Below, one piece after another: positions 1-13,330 of a stretch of DNA of 64,000 nucleotides (within the stretch, counting starts at the first letter, position 1; the number at the start of each line of letters is the position of its first letter). The stretch spans positions 62,001 through 126,000 of the forward strand of contig JAJAGP010000363.1 in assembly GCA_025084515.1 (NCBI GenBank), given 5' to 3'. Origin of the DNA: Ancistrus triradiatus. Its lineage: Eukaryota; Chordata; Actinopteri; Siluriformes; Loricariidae. The notes beneath the pieces were generated by a model. The model did not search any database, was not told the DNA's origin, and saw only the letters and a program-made list of their open reading frames with translations. A program made the translations under genes and the position numbers.

Positions 1-345
1 ATGTTTAATCGGAGCCTGTTCTAATTTCTGCATTAAAATCAGGCTGACCAATCAGAGCTCGGTTGCCAGGCAGAACAGCTGATCAAGAGCTTATGGATGA
101 GCAACAGGCTGCCTCTGAACACATGGATATGAAAGAAAAGATCTGGTGGAATAGAACTGAAAGGCTGGAGAATGATGGAGATAAAGTTCACAGGGACTGG
201 ATGGAAGCGTCTGATTATTTAAGTTCTATTCATGCTCACAAAAAACATGAAGTAGAGCTTCCTGCGTTAATCTTGTGCCTCGTGCCTTTTTTTTTTTTTA
301 ATTGACGATGTGAAAAACACACGACGAAATCTCCGTGACACCTTA
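1..345 (-). mobile_element. Palindromic MITE, partial copy
   Basis: The reverse complement of the 4661-5180 element. Shared blocks include AACAGGCTCCGATTAAAC, the TGGTCAGCCTGATTTTAA region and the stretch around CTTCCATCCAGTCCCTGTGA. Its outer end lies outside the window. The 80-residue open frame here is repeat sequence, not a gene. Confidence 0.75.
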
Positions 346-670
346 AGAGAAGGAAAATGAAAGAACGCAAAAGCAGACAGGTCCATAAACGTTAAAAATC
401 ACGTTTTTGATCTTGACAAGAATTTGTACTTGGTATGAACAGGCCATCACTCCCGCTTCGAGGTCAGGGCTCTGGAGATTAACTCGGAATCCACTGTGTG
501 CAGCCAGAGGAACGCCCTGTTCAGGGCACCAGTCCATCACAGGGTTCACTCCAGCTGCATTTTTCTCTTGTTCTGGTGTGTATAAAAGCCTCATCTGCTA
601 TCTTCTGATATTAATCTTAAAGGAATCTTGATCCTTGGCTTACATATTTTGTGCCTGTGCTGTTCAATCT

Positions 671-1500
671 GCACCACATACAGTTTGTGAACCCTTTAGA
701 ATGTTCTGTATTTCTGCATAAATATGACCTAAAACATCATCAGATTTTCTAGTGACCCTCTAGGATGAGCAGTGAATTTGAAGGTGAAATTAGTCAGGTG
801 TTTCAATCAATGGGATGCCAATCAGGTGTGAGTGGGCACCCTGTTTTATTTAAAGAACAGGGATCTATCAAAGTCTGCTCTTCACAGCACACGTTTGTGG
901 AAGTGTATCATGGAACAAATATCAAAGTGTAACATCGAACAAAGGAGACTTCTGAGGAGCTCAGAAAGAGTTGATGCTCATCAGGCTGGAAAAGGTTACA
1001 AAACCATCTCTAAAGAGTTTGGACTCCACCAATCCACAGCCAGACAGATTGTGTACAAATGGAGGAAATTACAGACCATTGTTACCCTCCCCAGGAGTGG
1101 CCGACCCACAAAGATCACTCCAAGAGCAAGGCGTGTAATAGTTGGCGAGGTCACAAAGGAGCCCAGGGTAACTTCTAAGCAAATGAAGGCCTCTCTCACA
1201 TTGGCTAATGTTAATGTTCATGAGTCCACCATCAGAAGGACACTGAACAATAATGGTGTACATGGCAGGGTTGCAAGGAGAAAGCCACTGCTCTCCAAAA
1301 AGAACATTGCTGCTCGTCTGCAGTTTGCTAAAGATCACGTGGACGAGCCAGAAGGCTATTGGAGGAATGTTTTGTGGACGGATGAGACCAAAATAGAACT
1401 TTTTGGTTTAAAAGAAAAACGTTTTGTTTGGAGAAATTAAAACACTGCATTCCAGAATAAGAACCTTATCCAATCTGTGAAACATGGTGGTGGTAGTATA
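671..1500 (+). mobile_element. Tc1-like transposon, 3' truncated
   Basis: The 5' inverted repeat (TTTGTGAACCCTTTAGAAT) is followed by the N-terminal half of the transposase. The repeat has lost the inner part present in the 2753-4317 copy. Homology stops abruptly at about 1500, after the KHGGGSI-coding stretch. Confidence 0.88.
910..1440 (+). pseudogene. Tc1 transposase, N-terminal part, nonsense-truncated
   Basis: Shows a paired-type helix-turn-helix (KGYKTISKEFGLHQSTARQI), the GRPTKITPRARR linker, the second HTH (HESTIRRTLNNNGVHGRVAR) and the first catalytic aspartate in VLWTDETKIELFG. Reading ends at a TAA where related copies have a Glu codon. Homology continues in the same frame to 1500. 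The second Asp and the Glu of the DDE triad are missing, so it cannot be active. Confidence 0.88.
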
Positions 1501-2752
1501 AGCAGTTACAGCCCATTATTTAGGGTCAGCAACATGTTATTTCAACATGTTGGATTATTGACTTCTGGTGAAATCGGGTGAAAATGTATCACAGAGAAAA
1601 TATTGCGATGTCAGTTCATTCCAATATCATGCAGCCCTGCTCTGAATCCATGTGATTTACCACAAGTCAAAAAAATAGGCGACATTAAGCCAGCTCTGGC
1701 TCTGCTAAAGTCGAATCACCCGAAGGATCAGAAGGAAGAAGTTTAGCCCATAAGCTCCAGGTGCCAAAAACAAAGCAACCTCACCTTCAAACAAAAAGCC
1801 CCCTTGGTTCGAAGCCAGGTTTTTATTGCCTCGTTTAGTGCCAAGTTAGACCTGCACTTCATGGATGGAAGGGTTTTAATTTCAAGCCCTGTTTTCACCT
1901 GCCAGGAGAAGATTCTGTTTAATGAACTTCAGACGAGCGCAGTGGTGCGTGGCTGAGTGTTTGGCGCTGCAGTGTGGGACACTAGAGGTACAAAATGCTC
2001 TTGTACTTTTTGTCACTATGCCCTTAGGACTAGGCTCACTCCATGGGTCTTCAGTCCTGCTGAGTGAGGGGGGAAACCCTGCTATGTACCGCAGAGTCAA
2101 CATTTGGATTAACACCACTCTGTGGTCTTAAGGTGTGAAGTGGTGTGAAGCCGCACTGTGATCCAGTTCATTCAAACCTGTTATGCATGTCAAAGCGATA
2201 AGCAGTAGTCTCTGCTTTCTAGCTACTGATTACTGATAACAGTAAGAAACTGCATTTTAGGCACGGCCTGGTTTTTAGTATTTACTCTATACGAGTTCTC
2301 TAAAGCTTAGAATTAGTCAGTTCTAGGCATAGGTACAAATCAGACTTGGTGTGAAAAGGCCTTTACTCTGGATCCTGTGGGTGGTGGGTCCACACAATTC
2401 TCCCACAATGCCTTTTTGGGAGCGGCTGGGGATCCCCCAGGAGGAGCTCTTAGGAGTTGCGGGGGACAGAGACGCCTCTGTAACAACAAAGCAGAAAGAA
2501 GATGAGATGAGTAGGCTCTTTTCTTCCGGTACCAGTTCCAGTCCTCATACCGTTACTCAGACCACATCAGAGGGCAACAACGCCCCCTATCCTCCTCCAG
2601 TTGACGGAACATGCCATGCCACCAAAACTCTCCCACAGAGGACACTCAAACTTAGTGACTCTGTTTACCGGACTAAATAACACCGATACTCATTCATATT
2701 CTCTACATTATTATATTTGTTTGTTTATTATATATACTATAGATATACTGTA

Positions 2753-4317
2753 CAGTGGTGCTTGAAAGCTTGTGAAGCCTTTAGAACGTTTCTGCATAAA
2801 TATGATCTAAAAGTAGATAAAGAGAACCCAGCTAAACAAATGAGACAAAATATTACACTTAGTCATTTATTTACTGAGGAAAATGATCCAAAATTACATA
2901 TTCGTGAGTGGCAAAAGTATGTGACCCTTTGCTTTCAGTATCTGGTGTGACCCCCCCCCCAACCCCCTGCAGCTAAACGTTTCCTGTAACTGTTGATCAG
3001 TCCTGCACACCGGCTTGGAGGAATTTTAGCCCATTCCTCCGTACAGAACAGCTTCAGCTCTGGGATGTTGGTGGGTTTCCTCACATTAGCTGCTCGCTTC
3101 AGGTCCTTCCACAACATTTCCATTGGATTAAGGTGAGGACTTTGACTTGGCCATTCCAAAACATGAACTTTATTCTTCTGTAACCATTCTTTGGTAGAAC
3201 AACTTGTGTGCTTAGGGTCGCTGTCTTGCTGCATGACCCACCTTCTCCTGAGATTCAGTTCATGGACAGATGTCCTGACATTTTCCTTTAGAATTCTCTG
3301 ATATCATTCAGAATTCATTGTTCCATCAATGATGGCAAGCCGTCCTGCCCAGATGCAGCAAAACAGGCCCAAACCATGATACTACCACCACCATGTTTCA
3401 CAGATGGGATAAGGTTCTTATGCTGGAATGCAGTGTTTTCCTTTCTCCAAACACAATAATGCTTCTCTTTTAAACCAAAAAGCTCTGTTTTTGGTCTCAT
3501 CTATCCCCAAAAACATTCTTCCAATAGCTTCTGGCTCGTCCACGTGATCTTTAGCAAACTGCAGATGAGCAGTAATGTTCTTTTTTGGAGAGCAGTGGTT
3601 TTCTCCTTGCAACCCTGCCATGCACACCATTGTTGTTCAGTGTTCTTCTGATGGTGGACTCATGAACATTAACATTAGCCAATGTGAGAGAGGCCTTCAG
3701 TTGCTTAGAAGTTACCCTGGGCTCCTTTGTGACCTCGCCAACTATGAGACGCCTTGCTCTTGGAGTGATCTTTGTTGGTCGGCCACTCCTGGGGAGGGTA
3801 ACAGTGGCCTTGAATTTCCTCCATTTGTACACAATCTGTCTGACTGTGGATTCGTGGAGTCCAAACTCCTTAGAGATGGTTTTGTAACCTTTTACAGCCT
3901 GATGAGCATCAACAACTCTTTCTGAGCTCCTCAAAAATCTCCTTTGTTCGTGCCATGATACATTTCCACAAACATGTGTTATGAAGAGCAGACTTTGATA
4001 GATCCCTGTTCTTTAAATAAAACAGGGTGCCCACTCACACCTGATTGGCATCCCATTGATGGAAAACTCCTGACTCTGATTTCACCTTCAAATTAACTGC
4101 TAACCCTAGAGGGTCACACACTTTTTCCACTCACTAATATGTAATATTGGATCATTTTCCTCAATAAATAAATGACCAAGTATAATATTTTTGTTATTTT
4201 ATATTTGGTTCTCTTTCTACTTTTAGGACTTTTAGGAAAATCTGATGATGTTTTCGATCGTATTTATGCAGAAATATGGAAACTTCTAAAGGGTTCACAA
4301 ACATTCAAGCACCACTG
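2753..4317 (-). mobile_element. Near full-length Tc1-like transposon with long inverted repeats
   Basis: Termini CAGTGGTGCTTGAAAG (left) and its inverse (right, CTTTCAAGCACCACTG-like, slightly diverged) bound about 1565 bp, the usual size. Each inverted repeat is roughly 200 bp with an inner copy of the end sequence, the IR/DR arrangement. A TA flanks the left end. It belongs to the same family as 671-1500 and 37236-38098. Confidence 0.9.
2935..3956 (-). pseudogene. Tc1 transposase, frameshifted
   Basis: The frame from the ATG at 3956 breaks several times. N-terminal HTH region (about 3551-3934), middle HGGGSIMVWACFAASG (about 3315-3500), then QQDSDPKHTS and SPHLNPMEMLWKDLKRA (2935-3234), which hold the second Asp and the Glu of DD34E. 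All domains survive in fragments, so inactivation is by indels rather than deletion. A run of 10 C's (2949-2958) lies at the 3' end. Confidence 0.88.
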
Positions 4318-4325
4318 TGTATAAT

Positions 4326-4363
4326 ATCTAATGGTGGCCTACGACTTTTGCACAGTACTGTAT
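4326..4363. mobile_element. End fragment of the 'cttaggccacc' MITE family
   Basis: TAATGGTGGCCTACGACTTT followed by TGCACAGTACTGTA matches the terminal repeat of the copies at 49000-49338 and 53033-53458. It directly abuts the Tc1 element. Confidence 0.6.
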
Positions 4364-4660
4364 AACATCTCCCCCTGCCCAACGAGGTTTGGTTCCTTTT
4401 TACAGATCATTTACACCTTGTTTGTATAGCAGTCAGTGGTTTGCATCTATAAGATTTTAATCTTTATTTGTAGAGATCATTCTTACTGTGAGCAATAGAC
4501 TGTGATTCATTGCTGTTCACGACCAAACAGGTAGAAAATACACCCTCGGGGATAGATTTGTGTCATTTCTAGAGGCTGAGGATTCAAAGTCTAGACAAAA
4601 CCTACCAACTCTTACCAGAAAAGAGCACTTTAATTTCTCTTCACAACCAATAGGAGTAAA

Positions 4661-5180
4661 GTCCTTTTCACAGCGAGTAAGATACGGATGCGATTCTTAA
4701 TGTAGTGGGATTTTAAACATTGTGTGACGGAGATTTCATTTGTCTTTTACACATCGCCAACTTAAGAAAACAAAAACACGAGTGAAGATGAGTGCAGGAA
4801 GCTCTCGTTTGTGTTGTTTCTGTGATCATGAACAGATCAGAATGCGCTTAGATAAATAATCAGACGCTTCCATCCAGTCCCTGTGAGTTTTATCTCCATC
4901 ATTCTCCAGCCTTTCAGTGCTATTCCACCAAAGCTTTTCTTAATATCCATGTTTTTAGAGGCAGCCTGTTGCTCGTCCTATAAGCTCCTGATGAGCTGTT
5001 CTGCCCGACGACCGAGCTCTGATTGGTCAGCCTGATTTTAACAACGCAGAAATCAGAACAGGCTCCGATTAAACATTTTACACAGTGTCGCGGTCCGTCA
5101 GTTTCAGACTCAGAGGGAAGGACAGCGTGTTCTTTTTCAAAACTTGCTGTGCATTTTTTCGTCCTCGGTGTGAAAAGGCC
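4661..5180 (+). mobile_element. MITE with imperfect 17-bp terminal inverted repeats
   Basis: The left end GTCCTTTTCACAGCGAG and the right end (reverse complement GGCCTTTTCACACCGAG) match at 15 of 17 positions and bound 520 bp. There is no coding capacity, so it is non-autonomous. Two relatives are at 1-345 (inverted) and 21095-21520. The superfamily is uncertain because no clear target duplication is seen; a lone end-like GTGTGAAAAGGCCT also sits near 2351. Confidence 0.65.
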
Positions 5181-8100
5181 ATAACCCTGGGTTTTCATCC
5201 TTGAGCTCAAAACAAAGTGTTAAAAAAGCAATGGAAAATGTACAAAATGATTTCTGCAGGACTCTGTGGTCAGGAGAGGCAGCAATTAAACAAAGTGTTA
5301 TGAGGAACTTTGTGAAGGCCGGATCTAACAATCTCTCCCACTCAAACCCTTGTGATACTTGGGACAGAATGAATATCTTGTAGCACCTACGAATAATACA
5401 TGATCAATGTATCTTCTGTCCAGATTGTTTACAATGCCTTACATCCCGTCCCCGTGTCCTTCAGGTTTAGATAATCCAGAGGAACATGTGGTGTACTCTC
5501 TGGTGCTGAACATTTAACTGAAGGACAGTTTCTAACACCTTTCCATTGAGGGCTTGTTCTGCTCTCTTTGCTCGTGATGATGTTTGTGTCTGACCCACTT
5601 GCTGTAACAAAAGCCAGATTTGGGTAACCACAAGCTTTTAAGGCCAACGAGACATCCTGACCACTCGGGTTCATCCACTGACCCAAATAAACATGCAGGT
5701 TCATTGTAGAACGGAAAGGGACAGCCATAACAAGTTTAATTTAAAACACAATGGATTGAACAGCTGCAGATTTTCAAGATTCCTACATAACCCATGGATA
5801 AAGGAGAATGTGCTGTCTGGGCAGCAGGAGGTTAGAGGATATGATGGGTATGGAGGGTGCCAGGGTAATAACGGAATGAGACGTGGTTTAAAAAAAAGAC
5901 GAGACTGGATTTTATTCACCATACAAGAATAAAAAGAAGAACATGGAACATGCCCAAGCTGCCCCTGTTGGGTCCTGGAGTAAGGCCCTTAACCCACAAT
6001 TGCTTGGATTGTAAGAGTGTACCAATTGTAAGTCGCTCTGGATAAGGGTCTGCTAAATGCTGTAAATGTAAAATGTCTTGACCGGAGTCGTCTCTAGCGG
6101 TCTTGACTGGAACGCTAACTGAACCTGTCCTTGGCCTGTGTGGCACCAACACTCCCTGCACCCATAGGTCCAGTTCTACTGATTAAGGCATAAAGTATCT
6201 GTACGTCTTACTTCAAACAGCTTTCGAAGCAAGAGAGATAATGTAGAGCCAGTCTGCACTTGGCACATTCACCCGAGCTGTGAAACGGAAGGGTAGTGAA
6301 GACTACAGCTTCCTGTGAGGAGGTGTGTGTTTAGCTGTGGTTCCTTCGTGTTACAACCTTCACATATGAGACGAGACAAGTAGGAAGAATCTGAAAATGT
6401 AAATCTCAAGGCAGACAAACTCAGATCTTCCAGGTAGGAGTGTTTATATATTTCTGATTCTAAACATTGCAGACGCTCGGCTGTAGAAACGCAGCGTTAG
6501 CCTTTGCAGTTTGCAGCTGACGTTTGGGCATCTGAACGATGAGGCTGCAGAAACAGCGACTAGGGCAGCGAAAAGGAAATGAGCATAAAAGTGCAGGCGT
6601 CAGAGGTTGGCATTATTTCAAGCTTACGTATTATTGCAGTGATGTGGAATGTAGGAAATGCATCCTGCATCCTGCCCCAATCAAGTCGATGCACGTACCA
6701 TGACACGTTTGATCTGTTGTGTTTAGCTATTAATAGCCGCAGTATGATTTCTGAAGAAAGCTCAACCTTAAGTGTTGGGAAATTGATTGCAAAATCTATG
6801 TGGGAACTTAAAATTGAGCCGGTTCCAAAGCGTTGGTGCTGATTCCACGCTCTGATTCCACTTTGTTCAGCTCAGGGAGGTCACACTACACCTGCTCCTC
6901 CACTGCTTCAGTCTAACCATCTGAAGAACCCACAGCGCCAGGACGGGGTTTAACCTGGTATGCCATAGGAGAAGAATCTTGTGCAAAAGGCAAATACGTT
7001 TGCAGGTTTTCATTCCAAATCAGGAGCTACACCTGATGCAACGAATCAGTTTTTGAAGACGTGATTAAACATGATATCAGATCTGCACTGGCACTGATGC
7101 TTTGCAGATGGGGTGCTCCACCCCTACCCTGCAGAGCTAGAGCTCTTCCTGATGCTGTGGTTACTTAATCTGTTCAGACTGGCAGAGTTTGTTTATTAAC
7201 TGGAAGCAGAGTGGCGAATTAACACGAGTTTCTCCAATTTGATTGGCTGAGAGACGTGCAAATTGCACGATGATGAAGCTCTTCCAGTATTACTAGCAAA
7301 AACAAAGCAGCAATGTTATAATTATACAAGCACAAGACCGCAGAAATGATCTAATGAGTGTATAAAGACCACTGGCTTTGAAAACATTTTTAAACGAGTT
7401 AGAGGAAGCTCTTAATGAGCATCCTCATCCTTCTAATGAGGTTCATCACTCGAACGAGGATTTGGATGAGCTGGAAAGACAGAGAAACAAAGTCAGTACA
7501 GTAAACAAACCTCCCAGACTCTTCATGGGTTCAGCCTGATATGTAACATCGGAGTTATACAGCATCAGCAGCTTCGTTGGTTCCGTCGCATCGTTCTTTC
7601 TCATTTTCTTCATGTCGTTTGCTGGTGTTAATCTCGCCGTCTTTCATTAAACCATCCAATGGCGACTGGAGCTTCATTCATGGATCTGTCCAGCTCTTAT
7701 TAACCCGACCAAGCTGCTGATACTCTGGAACTCTAACATTTCTGACTGATAAGATTAACATTAAGAGCTTCGTTTAACAAATTTATAATCACTAATCAAG
7801 TAACGGAAATTAGAACACCGGGATCTCACTCAGGTTTTCTTCTGCTGGTAGAATAGCGTGTCTTAGTAACAGCCTTAGAAATCAGACCCTGTTTATTTGC
7901 TGAATATAAATGAAGTTTCTTTTATCAATCAATATATTTGTTTATTGTCTGTATAATAAACAGTTATTGGGAAATTCTGTTCCTCGACGGTTAGGACTGA
8001 AGACCATAGTCTGATGATGATGTTTTAGCAGCAGGATAAATATGGAACTGTGGTATAATCTCAATAATGCCCTCGAGCTTCACGCAATTAATGATTTATT

Positions 8101-9003
8101 TAATATTAATTCTTCACCATCAGTGCTACTAGGTCTCCATCCCCTAGTTGAAGTCTTTATTGAGCTAGCATTGTGTTTTTGAAATCAAGCTGAGGGAGAG
8201 ATGACCTGGCCTTGACTCGACTGATGATGACTGCAACAACGTTATTTACAACAATAGCAACAGCTTCTACTCTGTACCACCAAACTGCGGACCTGGAACA
8301 AGATTTTCTTGGAAACTATGGAAATGTGTTTGGAGTGGGTTCCTGTTTCCTTCTGTAAGAGCTTCCAATCTTCTGGAAAGGCTTTTCATTAGATCATGAC
8401 TGTCGGGGAGTCGCCTCCATTCGCCCGTAAGAGCATTAGTGAGTTATGTGTCTGGCTCACGGTTTTAATTATTCCCAAGGATGTTGGATGCGGATGCGAT
8501 GAGGTCAGGGCTGTATGGAGCTTCGTCATTTTCCTCCACATTAAACTTGACAAGCCTCTTGTGCTCATGGGGTCATCACGAAAAGGTGTTCCCTTTCTGG
8601 CACATGTTTCAATGTTATGTCGTAGCATTATGGTTTTCCTTCTACGAAACTCTCCTTCACCAAATTTTGAACTTTAGCCGTATGGTGTCCGACTGATGAA
8701 CAGTCCCCTGCTCGGTTCCTCCACTGATTAAAGTGTGATTAATCCCTCAAGTTTTAAACTGCTCCATTCAGTGCTTGGAATTCTGCCTGGTCTTTAGGCT
8801 TGTGTGGCCGTTCAGTCCTAGTTAAGCAAGTGCTGATATTGGTCCCAGAAGAAGTATGGAACTCGTAGGCCCATTCTGAGAGCTTGTGAGGGCTTCCTCT
8901 GCATGACTAAGTATTGGTGAGAAAGAAACTTGGCAAATTTATTTAGTTTCTGGTTTTAGACTATTACTATAAATATTAACTAGATAATTTAGTTTAATTC
9001 GTA
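5181..9003. other. Intergenic, no gene seen
   Basis: Apart from the SINE fragment at 5958-6075, only short unsupported frames are present. 8396-8700 and 5430-5730 may be very old transposon pieces, but no family could be named. Confidence 0.5.
5958..6075 (+). mobile_element. SINE, 5' truncated
   Basis: Shares GTAAGGCCCTTAACCCACAA, TTGCTTGGATTGTAAGA and the CTGCTAAATGCTGTAAATGT tail with the fuller copy at 15382-15573. Confidence 0.75.
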
Positions 9004-9205
9004 CATGTGCCATCTAAGCCGCCCAAGGACGTAGGGTTCCTTTTTGAGTCTTGGTCCTCCCAAGGTTTCTTCCTTATAACGTTTAAGGAGTTTTTCCTAG
9101 ACACTGTCGCCCTAGGCTTGCTCAGTTTGGAATAGGCCTTCGATATTAGAAGGTAATCTAAATTGTAAAGCTGATTTGAGACAATGCTCCATTGTAAAAA
9201 GTATG
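9004..9205 (+). mobile_element. Dispersed fold-back repeat ('aaggtttcttcctta' family)
   Basis: Contains CTTTTTGAGTCTTGGTCCTC, CCAAGGTTTCTTCCTTATAA and the tail TTGAGACAATGCTCCATTGT. At least seven copies in both orientations occur in this window. Confidence 0.7.
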
Positions 9206-10137
9206 TTCGGGTGTGTTGGACGTCCCTGAGCTCTTCATTATGACCCACTCTACTGCCAGTGGTTTGTCTATGCAGCTTAAACATGCAGTAAAAAGGAGGG
9301 CGGCTGAAGAAGCCCACAAATAACTTACTTATTCATTAGGGTCATGCAAATGTTTGGCCATGCAATGCCATTGACCTATGCTTCTACAGTATTTCCAAAA
9401 AGGGCCAAAGTGCATCTTTACAAGTGTAATCATTAACTTGCACATATCCACCATTAATGAGCTGTTGTGCAATAACGTCTCTTCTGCTTAGGATTCATAG
9501 TATTCCTCTGGCTGCATGCTTAAGTTTTCCCTTAAGTTTTGCCAATGTTTTCCCTGGCAGTATTTCATCCATCACTCCCCTGACACTCTATAAACAGTGA
9601 GGTGTACTACAAGGAATTACTGTTATAGACTCAGGCAGGTAGAGCGAAAAAAAATTGAGAAATGCAAACAACATAACAGATTATTTTAGGCAGATCACAG
9701 CCCTTATTGGCACGTCCAGTCTGCAGTCAAGTCGTGCATCTAAAATAAGTACGATACCATATATTTGTATATAAATAGCATATTTAGATAGCTGTTAAAC
9801 ATGTATTATGACCTACAGTCCTGTATTATCAGCTCTGCATTGGCATTCCCTGTTCTCCCGTGGTAAAAATGCTACCGTGATATTGATCTTGAATTTGCGG
9901 CCAACGTTCAACTGGGCGTACACGTGATATCTTACTTATTAGACAGCCAGTGTTTGCTTTAATCTCATTTATTCATGTGTCTGCCATGTAAATGCCGTTA
10001 GATTCTGTTGTGAGAAAACTGGACAATCATTAGCTGAGATCTTTCCATTGTTGACTGTGTGGATTTGTGTGTTTTGGACCATTTTCCTGCTAAAAGGCTG
10101 TCTAAGAAGATGAAAGTTAAAATCTCCATCTTGTATT

Positions 10138-10330
10138 TTTAAGGCCAATCCCAAATTGAGCAAGCCTAGGGCAGCAGTGGCAAGGAAAAACTCCATAAAC
10201 GTTGTGAGGAAGAAACCTTGGGAGGACCTAGACTCGACATCCTTGAGCAGCCTAGATGTTATACGTAAGAATTAGACTCAGTTACCGAATTAATAAGATT
10301 ATACAGTGGAAATTGGAATACGAACTTAAT
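10138..10330 (-). mobile_element. Dispersed fold-back repeat copy
   Basis: The inverse of the 9004-9205 copy (GGAAGAAACCTTGGGAGGAC), about 0.9 kb away, so the two could pair as an inverted repeat. Confidence 0.65.
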
Positions 10331-11334
10331 TGGTAATGTAAATAGGATCAATTCTTTCCTGACCCACAAATGATTGTTTTTTACTCCTATATTTTTATTT
10401 AATCAATGAATAAAAGCGTGAATTCTTCTTTTGGGTTTCATGGTGATTTTCATATCGTATGACTGCATTATCTCCACCGACTGGACTGTTTATGTGTATC
10501 ATCTTTGGAAGATCACACCATTGAGTGTTTTATTTATTTGTTTGAATTTTGGGGGCCAAAAAATGTTGGATATCCGAATGGTTTGAGTGAAGAAGAGTTT
10601 GAATTCTGAGGTTCAACTGCAATAATAGTTTAAATAAACAGAAGCTAAATAAATATTAGCATAGGGGCTTATAATGCTCCAATGAGCCAATGCTCACAAA
10701 CACTTTAGAGATGCCATGTGACCTAACGCATTTCTTTGGAACGTGTGAGGACACTGGAGTAAGTGTGCGTAATTAAGTCTATCTTCAGACGAGCTGCTTT
10801 GTTGTTGTGATGACTCTTTTGTGATCTGCAGATAAAAATGCGTCTGAATTTCCAGCCTCGCTGAAGCGACTGCACTCGCCACTTGGGAAAGTCAGGACCC
10901 GACTCCGCAGGTCAGGTTGGGTAGTCTAAATATCGCACAAGGTTTTTCCCCTGAGAGAAAATAAGGATGTGCTATGTCTGTCTCGGGGTGATGCTAACCA
11001 GATGGCATGTGATATGTAACTCGGTCCCAAAATAGGCCACTTATGTGGGTTTCTGCTTCTGATGCTCGGTGGCAGTTCAGAGAGGAAGAACTTGATATGT
11101 CTGTCACCTCTGAATGGGAGTGTTAGATAGCGGCTGAGCATGAGCGACGTGACTACAAAAAACAATGCGTGCCTTCAGTGCCATGACTAAACATCTTGTG
11201 CTCGTTGTTTGAAGTTACGTGAGACAGGAAATGAAGACTAATTCAAAAATCTGTATCAAAACAAACGGCATATCTGCTTACTGGAAGGAAGTCGGAGCCG
11301 GTCACGTCGTCCACTTTCTGCATGACAGGGACAT

Positions 11335-12045
11335 GATCGGTAGTGGTGTAGCCAAGACCAAGATCGGGATACATTGAGTCAGAGTTGAGACCAAGACCAG
11401 ATTAAGATTTTTGTTTTTCATTATACAAGAATAAAATGGAAAAAAGTAGTTTCTAACTCACTTTACATTCATTACCATTCATCATACATGATACATAGTT
11501 CTAAATAAGATTATATTTCATCATATATTTTGTAAAATGTGACATTACATTTTGTATATAGCCTCAAATTATTATTTTATAGTCTTAATCAAACTAAATG
11601 ATGATTCCGTTTTCCTTTTTTTCTCTCAAACTTCATCAGAATCACCACATAGTCACCTGAATATAAACAACACCATCCATTCTATCCATTTCTGTTATTA
11701 AACGTGAAAACATGATCATTTCTGCCCTCCTAAACGGTCATAAACTATACTAACTAAAGCAAGCGGGTGAAAATGATTTAAAATAAAACGTGCTCATAGA
11801 TTGCATCCTGAACGAGAAGAGCAGGAAGGTGTTTTTCCCTGTTAGCCAATCAGAGTGCAGATTTTATTTAGACACATAGAGAAAGGACTGATTTATTCTA
11901 TTTGAATGGATTGTTGATATTCTGTTTATAATTAACGTTCCCTCAGACCGACTCGTTGGACTCGACTGGTCGTGACAATAATTTGAGTCCACCTTACCCC
12001 GAGATAACTCTCAAGTACTACAATACAAATGTTCTGGCTGTTAGA
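11335..12045. mobile_element. Possible non-autonomous DNA transposon
   Basis: The left edge is rich in GAGACCAAGACCAG-type sequence, and the right edge carries GGACTCGACTGGTCGTGACA and TTGAGTCCA. The interior is AT-rich and non-coding. Recognised from general fish repeat style only. Confidence 0.3.
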
Positions 12046-12786
12046 ACACCACCGGTAAGTGTCCATAAGCCCGTTCGATACCTGAATGCGACAGTCTGGA
12101 TTTCACTCCAGGTCTCAGTTTGTCTAACTATGGAGTATAAACACGGCTCGTTCATCCCAGTCACGTCCAATTCCGCTGTCTTCCATTTTCACGCTGGCGT
12201 GCTTCACAGTTTTATTTTTGCATTTGCGTCATATGTCTTTGAAGCCGGCACAGACCCTGTGCTATCCAGCCAAAAGCCTTTGCAGCCAAATCCAGGTGTC
12301 CATGAGTAATTCCACTGGAGAGGTGGGTGAGGAAGAACAAAGGAATGAGCAGAAACAAAGGGGGAGAGGGGTCATGATGAATGAGCTAGCTCTCCCTCTA
12401 ACAGAGGCCTCTCGTGTGAACAGCAGACTGACCCTGGATAAATGCTGAGTCGGCTTTGGGTTCAAATGTGTGCATTTTGCACTTCGATCAGCAACAGGGG
12501 TGCACGGAACAAACACATTTTACTCAGGTTATCTTGTCCTGCAGAAACTCCAACACTGAGTCAAACCTGTTTAGAGGCAGTGAAGGGCTTGAAAGGAGCT
12601 ACTGTGTGGCATCGAGAGATTTTGGTTTCTATTGGTCGTACAGGTTTGTTGCTGGACTGTTTCAGCCACTGTTGACACAAACCCTCTCACACTACCATAT
12701 CAGCGTCAGTGCCAAGCTCAGAATGATGCACAGCCCAAATACCATCTGGGTATTTATTTATGTTTACTTCTACAGTACTGTATTCT

Positions 12787-13330
12787 TACTGCAAATAAGT
12801 CTCCATGGGTCCTAAAAAGGTAGAAAATGACAGCCAACCAAAAAAGGAACGGGAACTTAATACTCCAGAACGCTGCAGTTAGCATTAGCAGCTATGCTAG
12901 CACCCTGAGTTCACCAGTAGAGTAAGTGTTTTTCTTTTACTTTTCATTTTCACTCCTTTACTCACTAAATTACATGAGATTTTTTAACACTTTATTATAA
13001 AACAAGCTTTGTGTTATTGATTTTGGCCAACTGTAGGTTAATATAAGTGTTTTAAACATTAACTTACTGTTATAGTTAACTTATAATGGATTTGTTGGAA
13101 CATATCCCCGTCTTAAATCAGGGAGCACCTGTACGTATAACGCCTTATAGAGTGTGGATTTCTGTGGGAACGGATCAATTCAATTACATTATTCCTTGCA
13201 GGAAAAATTTGCTCGGTACTCGTCATTTTCAGTACTTGACAAGCCTTCTGGATCGACGAGAACTGCAGTACTTCAGTACTTTACCTTGAGTAAAAGTCCA
13301 ATGGTACAACTTTTACTTGTATCAAAGTAA
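12787..13330 (+). repeat. Weak dispersed repeat shared with 24700-24745
   Basis: TGCAAATAAGTCTCCATGGG followed by TCCTAAAAAGGT resembles TGCAAATAAGTCACCAGGGC at 24700. The remainder is AT-rich with a CCCCGTCTTAAATCAGGGAG-like end. Possibly a pogo/Tigger-type remnant. Confidence 0.3.

Noticed and set aside
832..1440. 202-residue open frame as a host gene
   Set aside because: The frame is Tc1 transposase from the ATG at 910, truncated and lacking most of the catalytic triad.
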